Below, in pieces: positions 28,720 to 39,338 of a stretch of DNA of 64,000 nt. The notes beneath the pieces are model-generated. The model searched no databases. It had not been told where the DNA came from and was given only the letters and a program-made list of their open reading frames with translations. The stretch is from contig CANTFL010001315.1 of the NCBI GenBank assembly GCA_947650285.1, forward strand, positions 310,001 to 374,000. Direction: 5' to 3'. Origin of the DNA: Hyaloperonospora brassicae (taxonomy: Eukaryota > Oomycota > Peronosporomycetes > Peronosporales > Peronosporaceae). Each line of letters starts with the position of its first letter. The stretch's first letter is position 1. Both the position numbers and the translations under genes were made by a program.

Positions 28720-29167
28720 TGTAACGAGGCACACCAATGCGTGAAATTAACGCAAGGGTAACGTGCGGCCGACAAGCGTACACAGGGCAACCGAGGAAGC
28801 GATAGACCAAACCGAACCCGAAAGCTTTGTCTTGAGGCGAAAGTAGAGCTGTTTATTATATATAGTTAAGACATTAATAAATCATCCTATGACTTACTTT
28901 AACTATATTAAACTTCCTTCTCTTATGTTGGTCTTTTGCTCACCACCCTTTTTTTGCGCGCGTCCAGCAGCGATTGATGGTTAAGTTGGATGATGTACAC
29001 TGTACATCAACCGAGAAGTGAACCCCTCCACGGATATTATCCTTAGCGGTAATATCCGACAACATCACTCATTTCGGATGAAATTGATTGAATATTATCA
29101 AAACAGATAATATTCAAAAATTGGTACTTTCGTGCCAATTTTTATGTAACGGGCCAACCCCGTTACA
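28720..29167 (-). repeat. second left LTR of A3, divergent subtype
   Basis: 448 bp from TGTAACGAGG to CCCCGTTACA, followed by the polypurine tract (AAGGGAGGGGTGA on the element strand, 29168-29180). Possible TSD AGTAT at 28715-28719 with no partner, as expected after the deletion. Confidence 0.82.
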
Positions 29168-29291
29168 TCACCCCTCCCTTAACCATCAGTCACTATAGTG
29201 AATGATATGATCGGTTGTGACTAACGTTGTGTCGCTCTGGGGACGGAGAGCACTTGTGGGTCTTTTCCTTCACATTTTTACTCTAAAGCAC

Positions 29292-31047
29292 ATGACGAGC
29301 AAGGCTGCAAATGATGCGGCTGCAAGAATGCGTGCAATCGGAGATCAATACACTCAAGACTCAGCAGCAGGTGGTCATTCACCTGCTGCTGCTGCTGCTG
29401 ATGAGCAACCTGCAACACCCATAGTTGCAGGTGCACGTGGTCATCCACGTGCAGCCTCTTCACCCGCATATTCGGCTGCGGGTGGTAGTCCCATGGACTG
29501 TGATCCCGGTATAGAGGTGATCTATTCGGGCGAGTTGGATTCCCCATCTGACTCGAAGCCGTCCGCAAAGCCTGACTGTACGGTTGCAGGCATGGAGATT
29601 GCAACGCCTCGCGGCAGTCTCAATTCCGAGACACGGCGGGACATTTTCGGTTCATCCGACGAGTTCGATCACTCGTCACCGGGATCGAACCGATCGCGGT
29701 CGTATACGGGTGAGGCAAGCGTGTAGCAAAAGGAAGTAGGTCCTTATGTGGATTTCGATGACTCCTTACGGAGTCATCGTAGCTAAAGCCGTGATAGTGG
29801 TGCCGGTTACCCTGGCACCACGCAAGAGAAGCAGGATCGTGATGCTATCCGATCTGCTCCTGAGTGTAAGCCATGGATGCCATCTTTGAGAGATCAGAGA
29901 GAGTGGAATGATTATACCACTGAGGGCTGTCAGATCCCACTCTTTGACTCATCAAAGCTATATGGTCTTGATGTCAGTGCGAAGAATTATCGCACTGAAC
30001 ATGAATTTTACATCGATGTCTTTTTCAAGCATCGAAGGTTCCACTTCAATAAGAAGAAAGACACGCACTCGTTGGTGCAGGCGTGGAACGCATTTATCAC
30101 CAACATGTTGACTGTTGGTCGACAGTCTTGGCTGGACAAACTTGATGCTGCTCGCAGCGAGTTTGAACAGAAGTGTCATGTCGGTGCACGGTATAAATTG
30201 CACCGATTATATTTGAGAGGCAGGTTTGCCTTGCCTCTCGTGGGGAAATAAGTGCCTGAATTTTGTAGACAACTCAGTTCGCGCCCCTAAGCAGGCGTAC
30301 TTCCATAATCAGCCCTACTGGAGGGCGCGCATCTCGTCTGAGATGCACGAGGGGATTGAGAATTTGCAATTCCTTTATGAGCGCGCCGATCGTTCGTACG
30401 ATGATGCCCCTCTACCACCAAAGGGTACGTCTCGTCGTACTGCTCGACGAGACCAGGCACATCCAACATAAGCTGGTAGCGGGGCTCCCAGCTGCTCGAA
30501 GAGGGTAAATATCCCCGCCACTGGACGAGGTAACTCGTCTTTGATCCTAAATCGTCACCGTGGTTCAAGATACGCTCCACAAGAAAGCGTTGACCACCGT
30601 GTGAGTCCACAAAAGGATGTGCCGGAGGAGGAAAGATCTTCTCCAGATCGTTCTGCTCACCATCTCAATCGTTACGAGATGGATCGCGCAATCGTTGACT
30701 TGCGCGATGATTTAGGGCACGAGAGTGACAGGCGTTACGCTCTGACTGATTATTTGCGGAAGCACCACAAAGAGCACGAGACGGACCGTGCGAAGGACCG
30801 CGCTGAGTATGCGGTAGCGCAGCTGCAGGTCGAGCGCGACGTCCGCTCCCTCGTTGGTGAGCTGTCGACAGCTCGCGGAGAGATCCTTCGTTTGAACGGA
30901 GTGATCTCTGATGTGCGCGACCAGGTTGAACGTCTGGAGCGCGAACGCAAGAACCTGATGGAATTTATTGAACGTGAAGGCTATCTTCATCGGAAGAAGA
31001 GGGCTCGTACTGACAGTACGGGTGGAGACGCCCCACGTAAAACGTAG
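29292..31047 (+). pseudogene. antisense ORF of family A (A3), diverged
   Basis: Same frame order as A2. ATG 29292 starts an Ala/Pro-rich N-terminus with IEVIYSGELD. Stops at 29724 and 29784 interrupt it. The globular part follows (29877-30251: IPLFDSSKLYGLDVSAKN, W-NAF, VGARYKLHRL). A 1-base change near 30240 moves the frame to 30226-30471 (MPCLSWGNKC, second Cys of the CxxC pair changed to Phe), then a stop at 30469. The coiled coil at 30541-31047 is long and well kept (YEMDRAIVDLRDDL, VERLERERKNLMEF). An Inr/FPR-like TTCACATTTTTAC sits 10-23 nt before the ATG. The element is clearly older than A2, yet the coil is conserved. Confidence 0.6.
30287..30610 (-). pseudogene. chromodomain (A3)
   Basis: Encodes [37 protein letters not shown] and VPGLVEQYDE, a complete chromodomain. 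It is separated by frame changes from the integrase C-terminus at 31112-31306. It lies opposite the disordered stretch of the antisense ORF. Confidence 0.82.
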
Positions 31048-31111
31048 GGTGCGTGCTCATCTTACGTGGCAGCTCGATCGTGTATGGGTTGCCTTGTCGG
31101 CGCCGCACACG

Positions 31112-31306
31112 CTAGGGGCAGATATACTTGGCAAGTAGTTTACTGCTGCCCACGTTAGGTACTGCGCGTCTAGGTAGGTTTACCGTAGATAGTAAGACTA
31201 AGTCGCCTTCAACAAATGAATGTACATTTGCCCTTCCATTCTTGTCAGCGTTCCGTTTCTGCCGGTCCACCGCGTAAGCGACGGAATCCTGTACAAAACG
31301 GACCAC
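31112..31306 (-). pseudogene. integrase C-terminal module (A3)
   Basis: [20 protein letters not shown] and [20 protein letters not shown] up to KYICP (GPF module beginning degenerate). Confidence 0.7.
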
Positions 31307-31376
31307 AGCTTCACGAGCCAGCAGAAATCCTTCTGCTGACTCGGTATTGTTTTTATTTCAGTTTGCCTTGTTCGAA

Positions 31377-32141
31377 CTACCAAAAGTGTGCTATCCTCTT
31401 TCTGTTCATCAGAAAGGATGATGTCATCCTCGCTAGGATAGTCGTTGGCGATGCTGAAAATGACAGCATCGTCATCATCTTCCGAATCAATAATAGCTTC
31501 GCCGCTATTATCGAGATGATCTTCTTCATCGATGTCGACCTGATCGACATCGGCATCATATGTGACGACGTTAGCGTCGACACGTAATGAGCAAGAGCCA
31601 GAACGGTTTTTGCTCGAACGAGTCCCTCCCCCCTTATCAAAGAGTCACACTCTATAAGGGTAAGCACTCGTGGATGGCGTAGGCCATTCACGTAAAACGG
31701 TGTGTGCTGTGTTGAAGCATGCACCGAATTATTGATGTCGAATTCCACCATGGGTAGGAATCCGCTCCAACTCGGAAACGAGTGGACATATCCTCGAAGG
31801 ATCTCTTCGACGACACGGTTCGCACGTTCCGTCTGACCATCTGTTTCGGGATGGTCAGATGTGGACATCTTCAATCGTGTTCCGAGAGTACGGAACACGG
31901 TTTGCCAAAACTCTACCGTAAACCGAGGATCACGGTCAGATAAGAGTTCACGGGGTAACCCGTGAAGTCGAAAAATCGTGTCGATAAAGGCACGAGCAGA
32001 CCCGTGTGCTGGGATCGACTCGGGAACAGCATCAAGATGGACCATCTTGCCGAAACGATCCGCGAAGACAAGAATACCATTATTCTTGCGAACGTCTTTG
32101 GGAAAACCGAAGACGAAGTCCGTTAAAACGGACTTTATCAT
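31377..32141 (-). pseudogene. integrase catalytic core (A3)
   Basis: 254 residues with TDFVFGFPKDVRKNNGILVF (first Asp), LLSDRDPRFT (second Asp) and DGQTERANRVVEEIL (Glu), all in one frame. It has no base deletion where A1 and A2 lose the frame, so it serves as the reference. The last 40 residues run into a frame change in the acidic insert. Confidence 0.86.
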
Positions 32142-32512
32142 TCTGCCGGCACCGGCAAAGGTTGTAACGGTGCACGGGATGAAGGACTAGGCTTCATTCG
32201 TTGACAAATCTCGCAGGCACGTATGTACTTGCGTACAAACTGATACTGGCGTGGCCAGTGAAAGTCACGACTTACCGTAAGGTAAGTCTTTTCCCTCCCA
32301 CGATGACCACCGGTTGAGGCATCGTGACACTCGTACATGATGCGCAATCGCAAATCATTATGAGTGGGGACGACGACACGAGGCGTGTCGCCGGCAACGG
32401 GTGTAGAGTACAGCAACCCGTTGCGTGTAGTATACCGATCCGAGGAGGATCGGTACAAAGCCGGTAAATCTTTCAATGATTTATGGGACGGATTCATTAG
32501 ATGATCCATCAA
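32138..32512 (-). pseudogene. integrase zinc-binding domain (A3)
   Basis: HDASTGGHRGREKTY...CEICQRMKPS (H2C2) preceded by SSSDRYTTRNGLLY. Separated from the core by a short frameshift at about 32140. Confidence 0.82.
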
Positions 32513-32713
32513 TCGCAGAAGATCCTTATCGTCTGCGGATGCCTTACGTATATCGTTTAGTAGGCGTCACGACAGAACACTGGCAGTCAGCGTCGCAACA
32601 GTGGGCTTATCATCACTGTTGGATTGTGCGACCAGCTCGAAATGGGGCCGTCGCGAAAGCGCATCGGCGACAACGTTCAGTCGTCCTGTCTTGGATTCGA
32701 TGGAGAAGTCAAA

Positions 32714-33058
32714 CTACGCGAAGAAAGACAGCCACGTCGCCATTCTCTGCGAGAGGTGTGGGCTGTTTACGGCCGTTCGTAGTGACGCATGGTCCGTGTA
32801 GACAACAAACGGTCTATCTCCCAACAGATAGACGCGAAACTTAGCCAGTGCGTATTTCATGGCAAGGAGTTCCTTGTCATGCACTGGGTAATTACGCTCA
32901 GCTGATTGCAGCTGACGCGACTGATAACAGACGACGCGCTCCGCGCCATCTGTATCAAATTGCATCAATGCACAGCCGAGCACAAAATCGCTGGCGTCAC
33001 AGACCACATGGAATGGTCTGTCTTGATCCGCAATCGCCAAGATCGGCGATTGCACCAA
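32714..33058 (-). pseudogene. RNase H domain (A3)
   Basis: FHVVCDASDFVLGCALMQ, CYQSRQLQ, HDKELLAMKYALAKFRVYLL and VYTDHASLRTAVNSPHLSQR. All four acidic positions expected for Gypsy RNase H are readable in one frame. Upstream join to RT is broken near 33060-33110. Confidence 0.84.
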
Positions 33059-33106
33059 GCTCTGCTTGATATCCTCAAAGGAACGCTGACACTCAGCGTT
33101 CCATGA

Positions 33107-34462
33107 TCACTTGACATTTTTTTTGAGCAAGCAAGAAAGATGTACCGTCAATTCGGTGTAGTTGCGCGAGTACTTGTGCAAGTACGCCGATAGCCCAAGG
33201 AACTTCCGCAGTCCCTTAACATCGACTGGCACTGGCCAGTCGGTGATCGCCTTGATCTTTTTGTGATCGCGGCGTACGCCGTGTTTACCCACGATGCACC
33301 CAAGAAGTGGTATCTCGCTAGCCGCGAATATACACTTCTTGAGATTGGCGTACAACTTATTCTTGCGCATAAGTTGAAGAACCTGACGTACGTGATTTCT
33401 GTGAACTTCAACGTCCGTCTTTCCGTCCATAGCCCGGCTATGGATGAACACATCGTCGAAGTAACTCGGTGCGAAGTCTCGCACCGGTCTCGACAGATTT
33501 GTAACGCATCTGTTGAACGTTTCAGGGGCATTGCTCAGTCCCTGTGGCAACACTAACCACTCCCACAGCATACCGCTGGGAGTACTCACTGCTGTGTACG
33601 GGATGTCCCGTTCACGCATGAGGATCTGATAGAATCCGTCCATCAGATCCATGGACGAAAAGATGGTACTCTTTGACATACCATCTATGATTACGTCCTT
33701 CCTCGGTATCGGCGTCTGAGCCGGTACCGTTGCAGCATTCAATTTATTGAATGCGTGCACTATCCGCCACCCTCCTGTGGCCTTTCGCACACAGAAGGTC
33801 GGAGAGCTGTAAGGAGAAGTTGATTCCCTCTCATGGCCTGCTGCAATGCGATCGGTAAAGAACTTGTCGATCACTTGCACCTGTTCACGCGGCAGTGGCC
33901 ACAGCTTCATTACACCGTACTTCAAGCCCGGTCTGAGCTCGATCTCATGTCGAGTGCCTCTATCCTTAGGCAACTCGCAAGGTACGGATTCAGGGAACAC
34001 ATCCCTGAATTCGATCAAATCCTTATACAAAGGATTTGCCTGAAGTGACTCCCAGGATTGGGACGCGTATCGCTCAATCCGAGTCTTCTCATCGAGGAAA
34101 CTTTCGTCCGTCGATGAGCTGCTGAGAACCCATTCGTTCTCAGCAAATACTGTTGCCGACCGAATGTCGGTCACATACTCATCCTCTGTGACGAGTATGC
34201 AGATCTGCTTGACTTTGCCACTACGCAGATCACGCAAGAACCGTTTCGGTTCTAGCGTTGGCAACTGAGTTATCTCCGAAGTCAACTTCGGAGGCACAAT
34301 CAGATCAAGCGTGTAAGCGCCTACGCTTGATCCGCCATTAACCAATACATTTACTGTCTCGATTACTTTCTGGGAAGTCACATCCACAGGATTGAAGAGA
34401 GATTTCTCCACAATGTAGTGATCATCTACACTGTGTTCTTGTACAATCGTACTAACAACCAT
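33107..34462 (-). CDS. reverse transcriptase, 451-residue frame (A3)
   Basis: Complete RT in one frame: IELRPGLKYGVMKLWPLP, FCVRKATGGWRIVHAFNK, SSMDLMDGFYQILMRERDI, LPQGLSNAPETF, SYFDDVFIHSRAM and the thumb/connection LRKFLGLSAYLHKYS. Much of it (to about 34340) is nearly identical to A4 and unlike the more decayed flanks, so it may have been converted. Confidence 0.86.
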   Translation of the reverse strand: MVVSTIVQEHSVDDHYIVEKSLFNPVDVTSQKVIETVNVLVNGGSSVGAYTLDLIVPPKLTSEITQLPTLEPKRFLRDLRSGKVKQICILVTEDEYVTDIRSATVFAENEWVLSSSSTDESFLDEKTRIERYASQSWESLQANPLYKDLIEFRDVFPESVPCELPKDRGTRHEIELRPGLKYGVMKLWPLPREQVQVIDKFFTDRIAAGHERESTSPYSSPTFCVRKATGGWRIVHAFNKLNAATVPAQTPIPRKDVIIDGMSKSTIFSSMDLMDGFYQILMRERDIPYTAVSTPSGMLWEWLVLPQGLSNAPETFNRCVTNLSRPVRDFAPSYFDDVFIHSRAMDGKTDVEVHRNHVRQVLQLMRKNKLYANLKKCIFAASEIPLLGCIVGKHGVRRDHKKIKAITDWPVPVDVKGLRKFLGLSAYLHKYSRNYTELTVHLSCLLKKNVK

Positions 34463-34572
34463 ACCGCAAGTGAGGCTATCGCACTCAATCTCAGTACACC
34501 CACATGAATTTGGGCTATCAAAGATATTCTTAGATGGTCATCTGATGAACAAGTAGCAAGCATTGTTACTGG

Positions 34573-34932
34573 TCAATACTGCCAGCTCACCATTGGCTCG
34601 TATCTCCTGATCCAAGGTAGTCCTAGGATGACATCAAACTTGTCATCGAGGTCGAGTGCGATGAAGTCATCATCGTACTGTTCATCTTTCAACGTGTAGT
34701 GGATTTTGACTACAACTTTCTTCACATTGATCGATGCGCCTATCGCTAGGCTCACCGTCATTCTCGTCGGAGAGATCTCCCGCATCACGAAGTTGATACT
34801 TCCAGCCTCTAGTGACTGGCGACGAACAAAGTAGTTCGACGCCCCACAGTCAATTAGGGCGCGAAGTGACAAGTCCTTTTTCACTTCCAATGTCAAGGTG
34901 ATGAGTGAATGCATCACCAGTTGCAGAGACAC
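34573..34932 (-). pseudogene. protease (A3)
   Basis: LRALIDCGASNYFVRRQSLE with the catalytic Asp, then IALDLDDKFDVILGLPWI. Decayed relative to A1 and A2. Frames break on both sides. Confidence 0.75.
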
Positions 34933-35037
34933 ACAATGATTGTGTGTCTGGAGAAACCTTCGTCAACAGATTTGAAAATTCTCTTGATGTTGCCGGGTCA
35001 GTAGTGCGATCCGCCCCTACTGACCCCGACCATTTTT

Positions 35038-36044
35038 TTATGGTTCTCTTCGCTGTTGCGGCTTTGCAACAGCATCGGAACCTCTTCCTCCATTTCTTCT
35101 AACTGGTAGACGGTTACTGCGCTCAGTACCGCGGGGTTCTGAGCGGGGGACACTGCATTCATATTCGTAGTATCCCAACTTATGACAGCGATGGCGTCTC
35201 AGCATTCTCTTGTTGTTCACAGGGAGAGGTTTCTCGCCCTCGACATAAAAGAGGTCCATTGGGTTTGGACCTCCGACCGCTGATCGTCTCTGTGGACGAT
35301 AGGGGGTCAGCGTAGTGTAAAACTGTCCCACACTAAAATTTTCCTGCTCCGCAGCGTAGATTGCTTCGAAGAGCGTCTTCAGCTCCCCGCGAAACAGGTA
35401 ATCCTTGACGGGACCATCTGCAAGACCTTGAATGAATATTGTGATCTTCGCAAATTCACTCACATGGCTCACTACCATTCGACTTGCAAGGTATCGATCA
35501 TGTTGGGCGTAAGCGTGAACCTTACGCTTCCGCTGTTTGGTCTCGAGGGGCTCAAAAGAGAAGAGTCATGAACTCTTCCCTGGGTGATCAAACGTCTCAC
35601 TGAGCAAGGTCTTGAAGACGTCTGACGACTCGAACACGTTCACGTTGTGTAACTTGAGATTCAGTGTCTAATTCCTGGCGTCCCCTGCCAAGTACGATGA
35701 TCAAATGCGACTTGCATCCGCTCATTGTCCATGCAACAGGACGCGATGTCACCGTCGACTTCGACGAACCATCTTAACAGGGCGTCGTCCTTGACTCCGT
35801 GATACTTGAATATATCTAGTTTAAGAGACTCCTGTCGACGCGTGAGCGCCGACAGCGCGGACTGAGACTGATGATGTCTCAGTTCTTTAGTTCTCTGGTA
35901 ATATTGTTGTTGCAACAAGGTCACCTGCGCTCGTGACTCGTCAAGTTCTCGTTGCAAGAGCTTGCTAATGACGGAATGCTGCTGGTCTCTGTCCCTTGTG
36001 GATAGCATGGACCAGATAGCTTTCTCGCCAACGGTCGAACTCAT
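35038..36044 (-). pseudogene. Gag remnants (A3)
   Basis: 35661-36044 is the N-terminal Gag part (MSSTVGEKAIWSMLSTRDRD, LSALTRRQESLKLDIFKYHG). 35038-35478 is the C-terminal part with a knuckle in which Cys pairs are changed (RHRCHKLGYYEYEC). Strongly diverged from A1 and A2 Gag. A Ser codon before the slippery heptamer has become TAA, but the heptamer and the stem are retained, the stem with a better-paired 3' arm. Confidence 0.75.
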
Positions 36045-36180
36045 TCATTCGTTCGCACTCCATTTGACGTCGCTTAAACGGGAGTAGCTTTCACGAGTTC
36101 CGTGCAATCTGTCGCCTTCGACTTCGTCCAACATGTTCATGTTGGGCGATGCGAGTGTGGTCCTTGGATGGACTACAAAG

Positions 36181-36188
36181 TGCTACCA
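36181..36188 (-). other. primer binding site (A3)
   Basis: TGGTAGCA on the element strand, two bases from the LTR, unchanged despite decay elsewhere. Confidence 0.7.
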
Positions 36189-36190
36189 GG

Positions 36191-36628
36191 TGTAACGGGG
36201 CACTGATGACTACGTGCTGGACTACCGGTACGGGGTTAAATTTTCACTGACAATAGTGGAGATCAGTGCCCATATAGGTGTAAACACTTACACGGAGGAA
36301 GCTACAACGAAGGCAAGGCTCTAGTCGTGGTAATGGTAAAAACTGTTAGTTAATACAATTAAGTCCTATCAATCTTGTGTCTCTGTTCGTCCTGACTTAA
36401 TTATACTAATGTAACTAAACGTATGATGACGTCTACTCACCACCTGCGCGCGTCTAGCAGCGATTGGTGGGTTGGTATCATCACGATATTAACCAATGAG
36501 TATACCCTTCGGTCATTTCAACAAAATCATCATGCTTTGTGATGTTGTTGAAATAGTATTCAACGTTATATTTTTTATTCTCATTTTAGCCTTAATGACA
36601 ATATCATGTAACGGGCTGCCCCGTTACA
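36191..36628 (-). repeat. 5' LTR of A3
   Basis: 438 bp, TGTAACGGGG to CCCCGTTACA. Its middle differs from the A1/A2 LTR type, but ends and several inverted repeats are shared. Confidence 0.88.
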
Positions 36629-37703
36629 CTTAGTAACAACGTGGGATTCACCAGGATGTTGCTACCCCGCCACTCTAGGCAACTGCGTCATCTCTCGTCG
36701 GAAACGTATAGTGTACATCGAACTAGGCGTGTATCTTATTCCTCGAGGAGAACGGAGACCGTTTCTTCGTCGACGAAATCGACGATGGTTACCAGCAGCA
36801 TCCAATAGCAGCGGTTGCAAATAGACGACCAGCAGCTTTCCAATTATCTTTGCTGCATTCACCAGACGGGTTGCCTCGCGTTAACCAAGACTAGCAATAG
36901 CAAATGAGCTGACTTACGAGTAGAGTAATTACTTTACAACATGCATTTAACTTATCCGCCAGTACAACTTAAGATCAACAACGACGAGAAGCCGCGAAGA
37001 GCTGCTCGGCATTGCTGCGTTCGAGCTACATGTCAAGTCAATGGGTCGTTAATCGGGTTTCATTGTCGTTACCACCGCCTCACGCTACTCACAACACAGA
37101 GAGCCGTCGTCATATCTGCACTGCTTACTGACTGACGACATCGTCAGCGCAGGCGCTGGTTAGCCTTCCGTGGTAGCTTTGTCTATCCATAGAGCTCGGA
37201 TCCGATTCGAGCAAAGCCGTATTGACGTGTATTCACTTCGCGGGTCACGACGTTCGTCTCCTCTATATACATTTCCAGGTCCGCATCCAGAGCGAGCTGC
37301 CTCGGTCATCTTTGTCGACATCGGCTCGACATCTAGAGTGTTTGCGTTTGTAGTTTTCGACGGAGGCAATCCTCCATAAATTAGAGATTTGCGGCGATCG
37401 TGTGCCGCTTCCGTCGCGACTGAGCGTTGTACTGGACATTGTAATCGTCTACGGATTGCACACTTTCGCAACGTTGGAAGTACATGGAGACGTGGTCGTC
37501 ACCATTCACGTTCTTCGCAACGAATGAGGTCGGCGGACGGGTGCGTTTGGCCGTATGAGATGAGAAAAGTGCCACGTCGGATAAGGTGCTGCGTTGCGGA
37601 GTCATTGCGATAGTTTACGCGAATGCAGCTAAAAGTTGGACGACGTGTGCCAGGACGCGGAGCTTCGCGATCGTCTATTTACGTGTTGTCATGTGCGGGA
37701 CCC
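36629..37703. other. unassigned stretch between A3 and A4
   Basis: No known domain. Short minus-strand frames at 36662-36862 (66 residues, hydrophobic start and Arg-rich body) and 37381-37605 (74 residues, polar, followed in another frame by 37160-37471) are the only notable ones. I cannot separate them from chance. No repeat match to other parts of the window was seen before 37704. Confidence 0.4.
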
Positions 37704-37886
37704 TTAACACTCTGAGCCGCGACACAAGCGCTGGAGGTGCACCTTGTTGTGGCTGACACCTGTATATGCGGCGCGCCCCACGGTGGCTGGAGAAAGCAAC
37801 ACTTGTTTACATGCGTGAGCTCGGGCTTCACGTGGAGCTCTTAACGCTGCTCGGTGTTTGGAAAGCGCGACAGCCTTCAGCCAACG
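37704..37886 (-). pseudogene. LINE 3' coding fragment
   Basis: Encodes HRAALRAPREARAHACKQV and YTGVSHNK, matching the LINE tail at 18638-18886. It is truncated by the A4 LTR at 37887. Confidence 0.55.
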
Positions 37887-37997
37887 TAAAACGGGGCACA
37901 TCCTTGCGTATACTTAAAAAGGGTATTCGTGAGCACGACAAGCGTACACGGGGCAAGCGAGGAAGCGTAGATAAGGTAAAAGTAAAACTGTTATATT
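37887..37997 (-). repeat. left LTR of A4, outer part
   Basis: Starts TAAAACGGGG (TGAAACGGGG in the right LTR) and runs to CTGTTATATT, where the Copia element begins. Confidence 0.78.
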
Positions 37998-38525
37998 TGT
38001 TAGAATAATACTAGGCTATAGAGAATTTGCTAGGATGAAGACGGCTTACGGCCGGGGATGAATACCGAAAAGTGACTTGTATTTATGTTGTCCTTATCTC
38101 CAAAAATGAATGGCTGGTAGATTCCGGTGACTCTCAGCCACTGATTTCGTGCCCTGTCTCCACCGCTTTTTGTTTTACCTATCACGGGGTAATTACGTCT
38201 CGTATTATACCTTTGGTAAAAACTCTGCTTCGTCATATGCAGAATGAAAACGATTGCGTGGTTGTGGGGAACGTAACTGCGGGTGGGTCGCAGTTCTGGT
38301 GAACCCCAAACACCAGGTCGTGAGTGTCAGTCACAATTAACTTGCACACGGCAGGACTCGACCCCGCACTCACCCGATTGGAATCCCCCTTCCCAAACGA
38401 CTGAGCCACTCTGTTACTCCGTCGACATCGCTAACATCCCACATCATAACCCTACAAAAACAATACAACTAAGCTAATATGCAAAATACATCCTCCACAT
38501 GTCGCCGCAACATCACTCAATAACA
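37998..38525 (-). repeat. 3' LTR of the Copia element
   Basis: 528 bp from TGTTAGAATA to AATAACA. The adjoining CTCTCCCTT (38526-38534) is the polypurine tract AAGGGAGAG on the element strand. Confidence 0.9.
38354..38408 (-). other. tRNA-like segment with pol III A and B boxes in the Copia LTR (left copy)
   Basis: On the element strand TGGCTCAGTCG (38408-38398, A box) is followed, with start-to-start distance 44 nt, by GGGTCGAGTCC (38364-38354, B box). The B box sits in a 5-bp stem, 7-nt loop T-arm-like hairpin. Box distance equals that in a tRNA. Acceptor and anticodon stems do not pair, so it is not a working tRNA. A SINE-type tRNA relic is possible. Confidence 0.5.
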
Positions 38526-39323
38526 CTCTCCCTTGATGTGCATGCGATGTGTGCGCCCTACACAGCCATGCCGAGACCCGTGATGAACTTGGTGTGCTTG
38601 TCTCTTGGAATTGCCTTAGTGAATTCGTTCACGACCATCTATTCTGTCGGCTTGAACTCGAGCTCGAACACTGCACTTGTGAACTTTTCACGCAGAAAGT
38701 ATAACTTGATGTCAATGTGCTTCGTGCGCGAGTGATACACTGGATTCTTGGCCAGAGCGATGCAACCTTGATTGTCTTGGAAAATCGTCGTCGCTATCTT
38801 GCCACAGTAGTTCAGGTCTTTGAGCAGAACTCAAAGTCAAATTGCTTCCTGCGTCGCGCTGTACAGACTCATGTACTCTGCTTCGGTACTTGAAGTGGCG
38901 ACCGTTGGTTGACGCTTCGAATTCCACGATATCGCGCTCCCATTTAGAAAAGAGAACGTATCCTGTTGTCGAGCGTCGCGTATCGAGGTCGCCGGCTCAG
39001 TTAGCATCCGCGAATCCAATCAGCTCTCCCTTGTTGACGCCGCTGAACACGATGCTTAAATCTTGAGCCGTCTTAAGATACTTAATAATGCGCTTCGCCG
39101 CTGTCCAGTGCGACTTGTTGTAGCGCTCGCAATATTTCGCAACATTGCCAACCGCATGCGCGATATCCGGTCGCGTGCATGTGGCGATGTACATCAACGC
39201 GCCTACCAGCTCACGGTATGGGTACTTCGGAACAAACGCTTCCTCTTGACGCAACTTGGTAAGCTTCGAGTTGCTGTCTGCCAAAGTGAGCACGTCCTTG
39301 CAGTTCTCAACGCCGAACTTCAT
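38526..39323 (-). pseudogene. Copia RNase H and RT end
   Basis: 38997-39323 carries PYRELVGALMYIATCTRPDI, the usual Copia RT-RNase H connection, and FADAN. 38837-39019 carries SSTEAEYMSLYSATQEAI (RNase H). 38526-38830 carries the end in a third frame (DNQGCIALAKNP, HSRTKHIDIK-like). Frames are broken between the blocks. Confidence 0.78.
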
Positions 39324-39338
39324 CGATAGTCGCTTAAT

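Larger units (their letters stand above)
28407..36628 (-). mobile_element. Ty3/Gypsy chromovirus, family A, copy A3 (chimeric)
   Basis: Minus-strand element with gag at the right and chromodomain at the left. Its right LTR (36191-36628) belongs to one subtype. On the left, a truncated LTR of that same subtype (28407-28719) is followed directly by a complete LTR of another subtype (28720-29167), which abuts the polypurine tract. This is best explained by insertion of a second element into the left LTR, followed by recombination between the two internal regions. No clear TSD (CAAAG against CTTAG). All coding regions are damaged except a 451-residue RT frame. Confidence 0.85.

Noticed and set aside
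29380..29402. GCTGCTGCTG run as a microsatellite
   Set aside because: It is a short Ala-codon run inside the antisense ORF of A3 and part of an inverted repeat; not a separate feature.
36629..36633. CTTAG as the A3 target duplication with CAAAG at 28402-28406
   Set aside because: Only three of five bases match. Not enough to call a TSD in a rearranged element.
36662..36862. possible small secreted protein with hydrophobic start
   Set aside because: Hydrophobic segment is weak, the body is Arg-rich without pattern, no core promoter motif is seen upstream, and there is no copy elsewhere.
37381..37605. 74-residue minus-strand frame
   Set aside because: No motif, no promoter match, and no second copy. 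Cannot be told from chance.
38354..38408. functional tRNA gene
   Set aside because: A and B boxes are well spaced but the acceptor and anticodon stems do not pair. Kept only as a tRNA-like segment.
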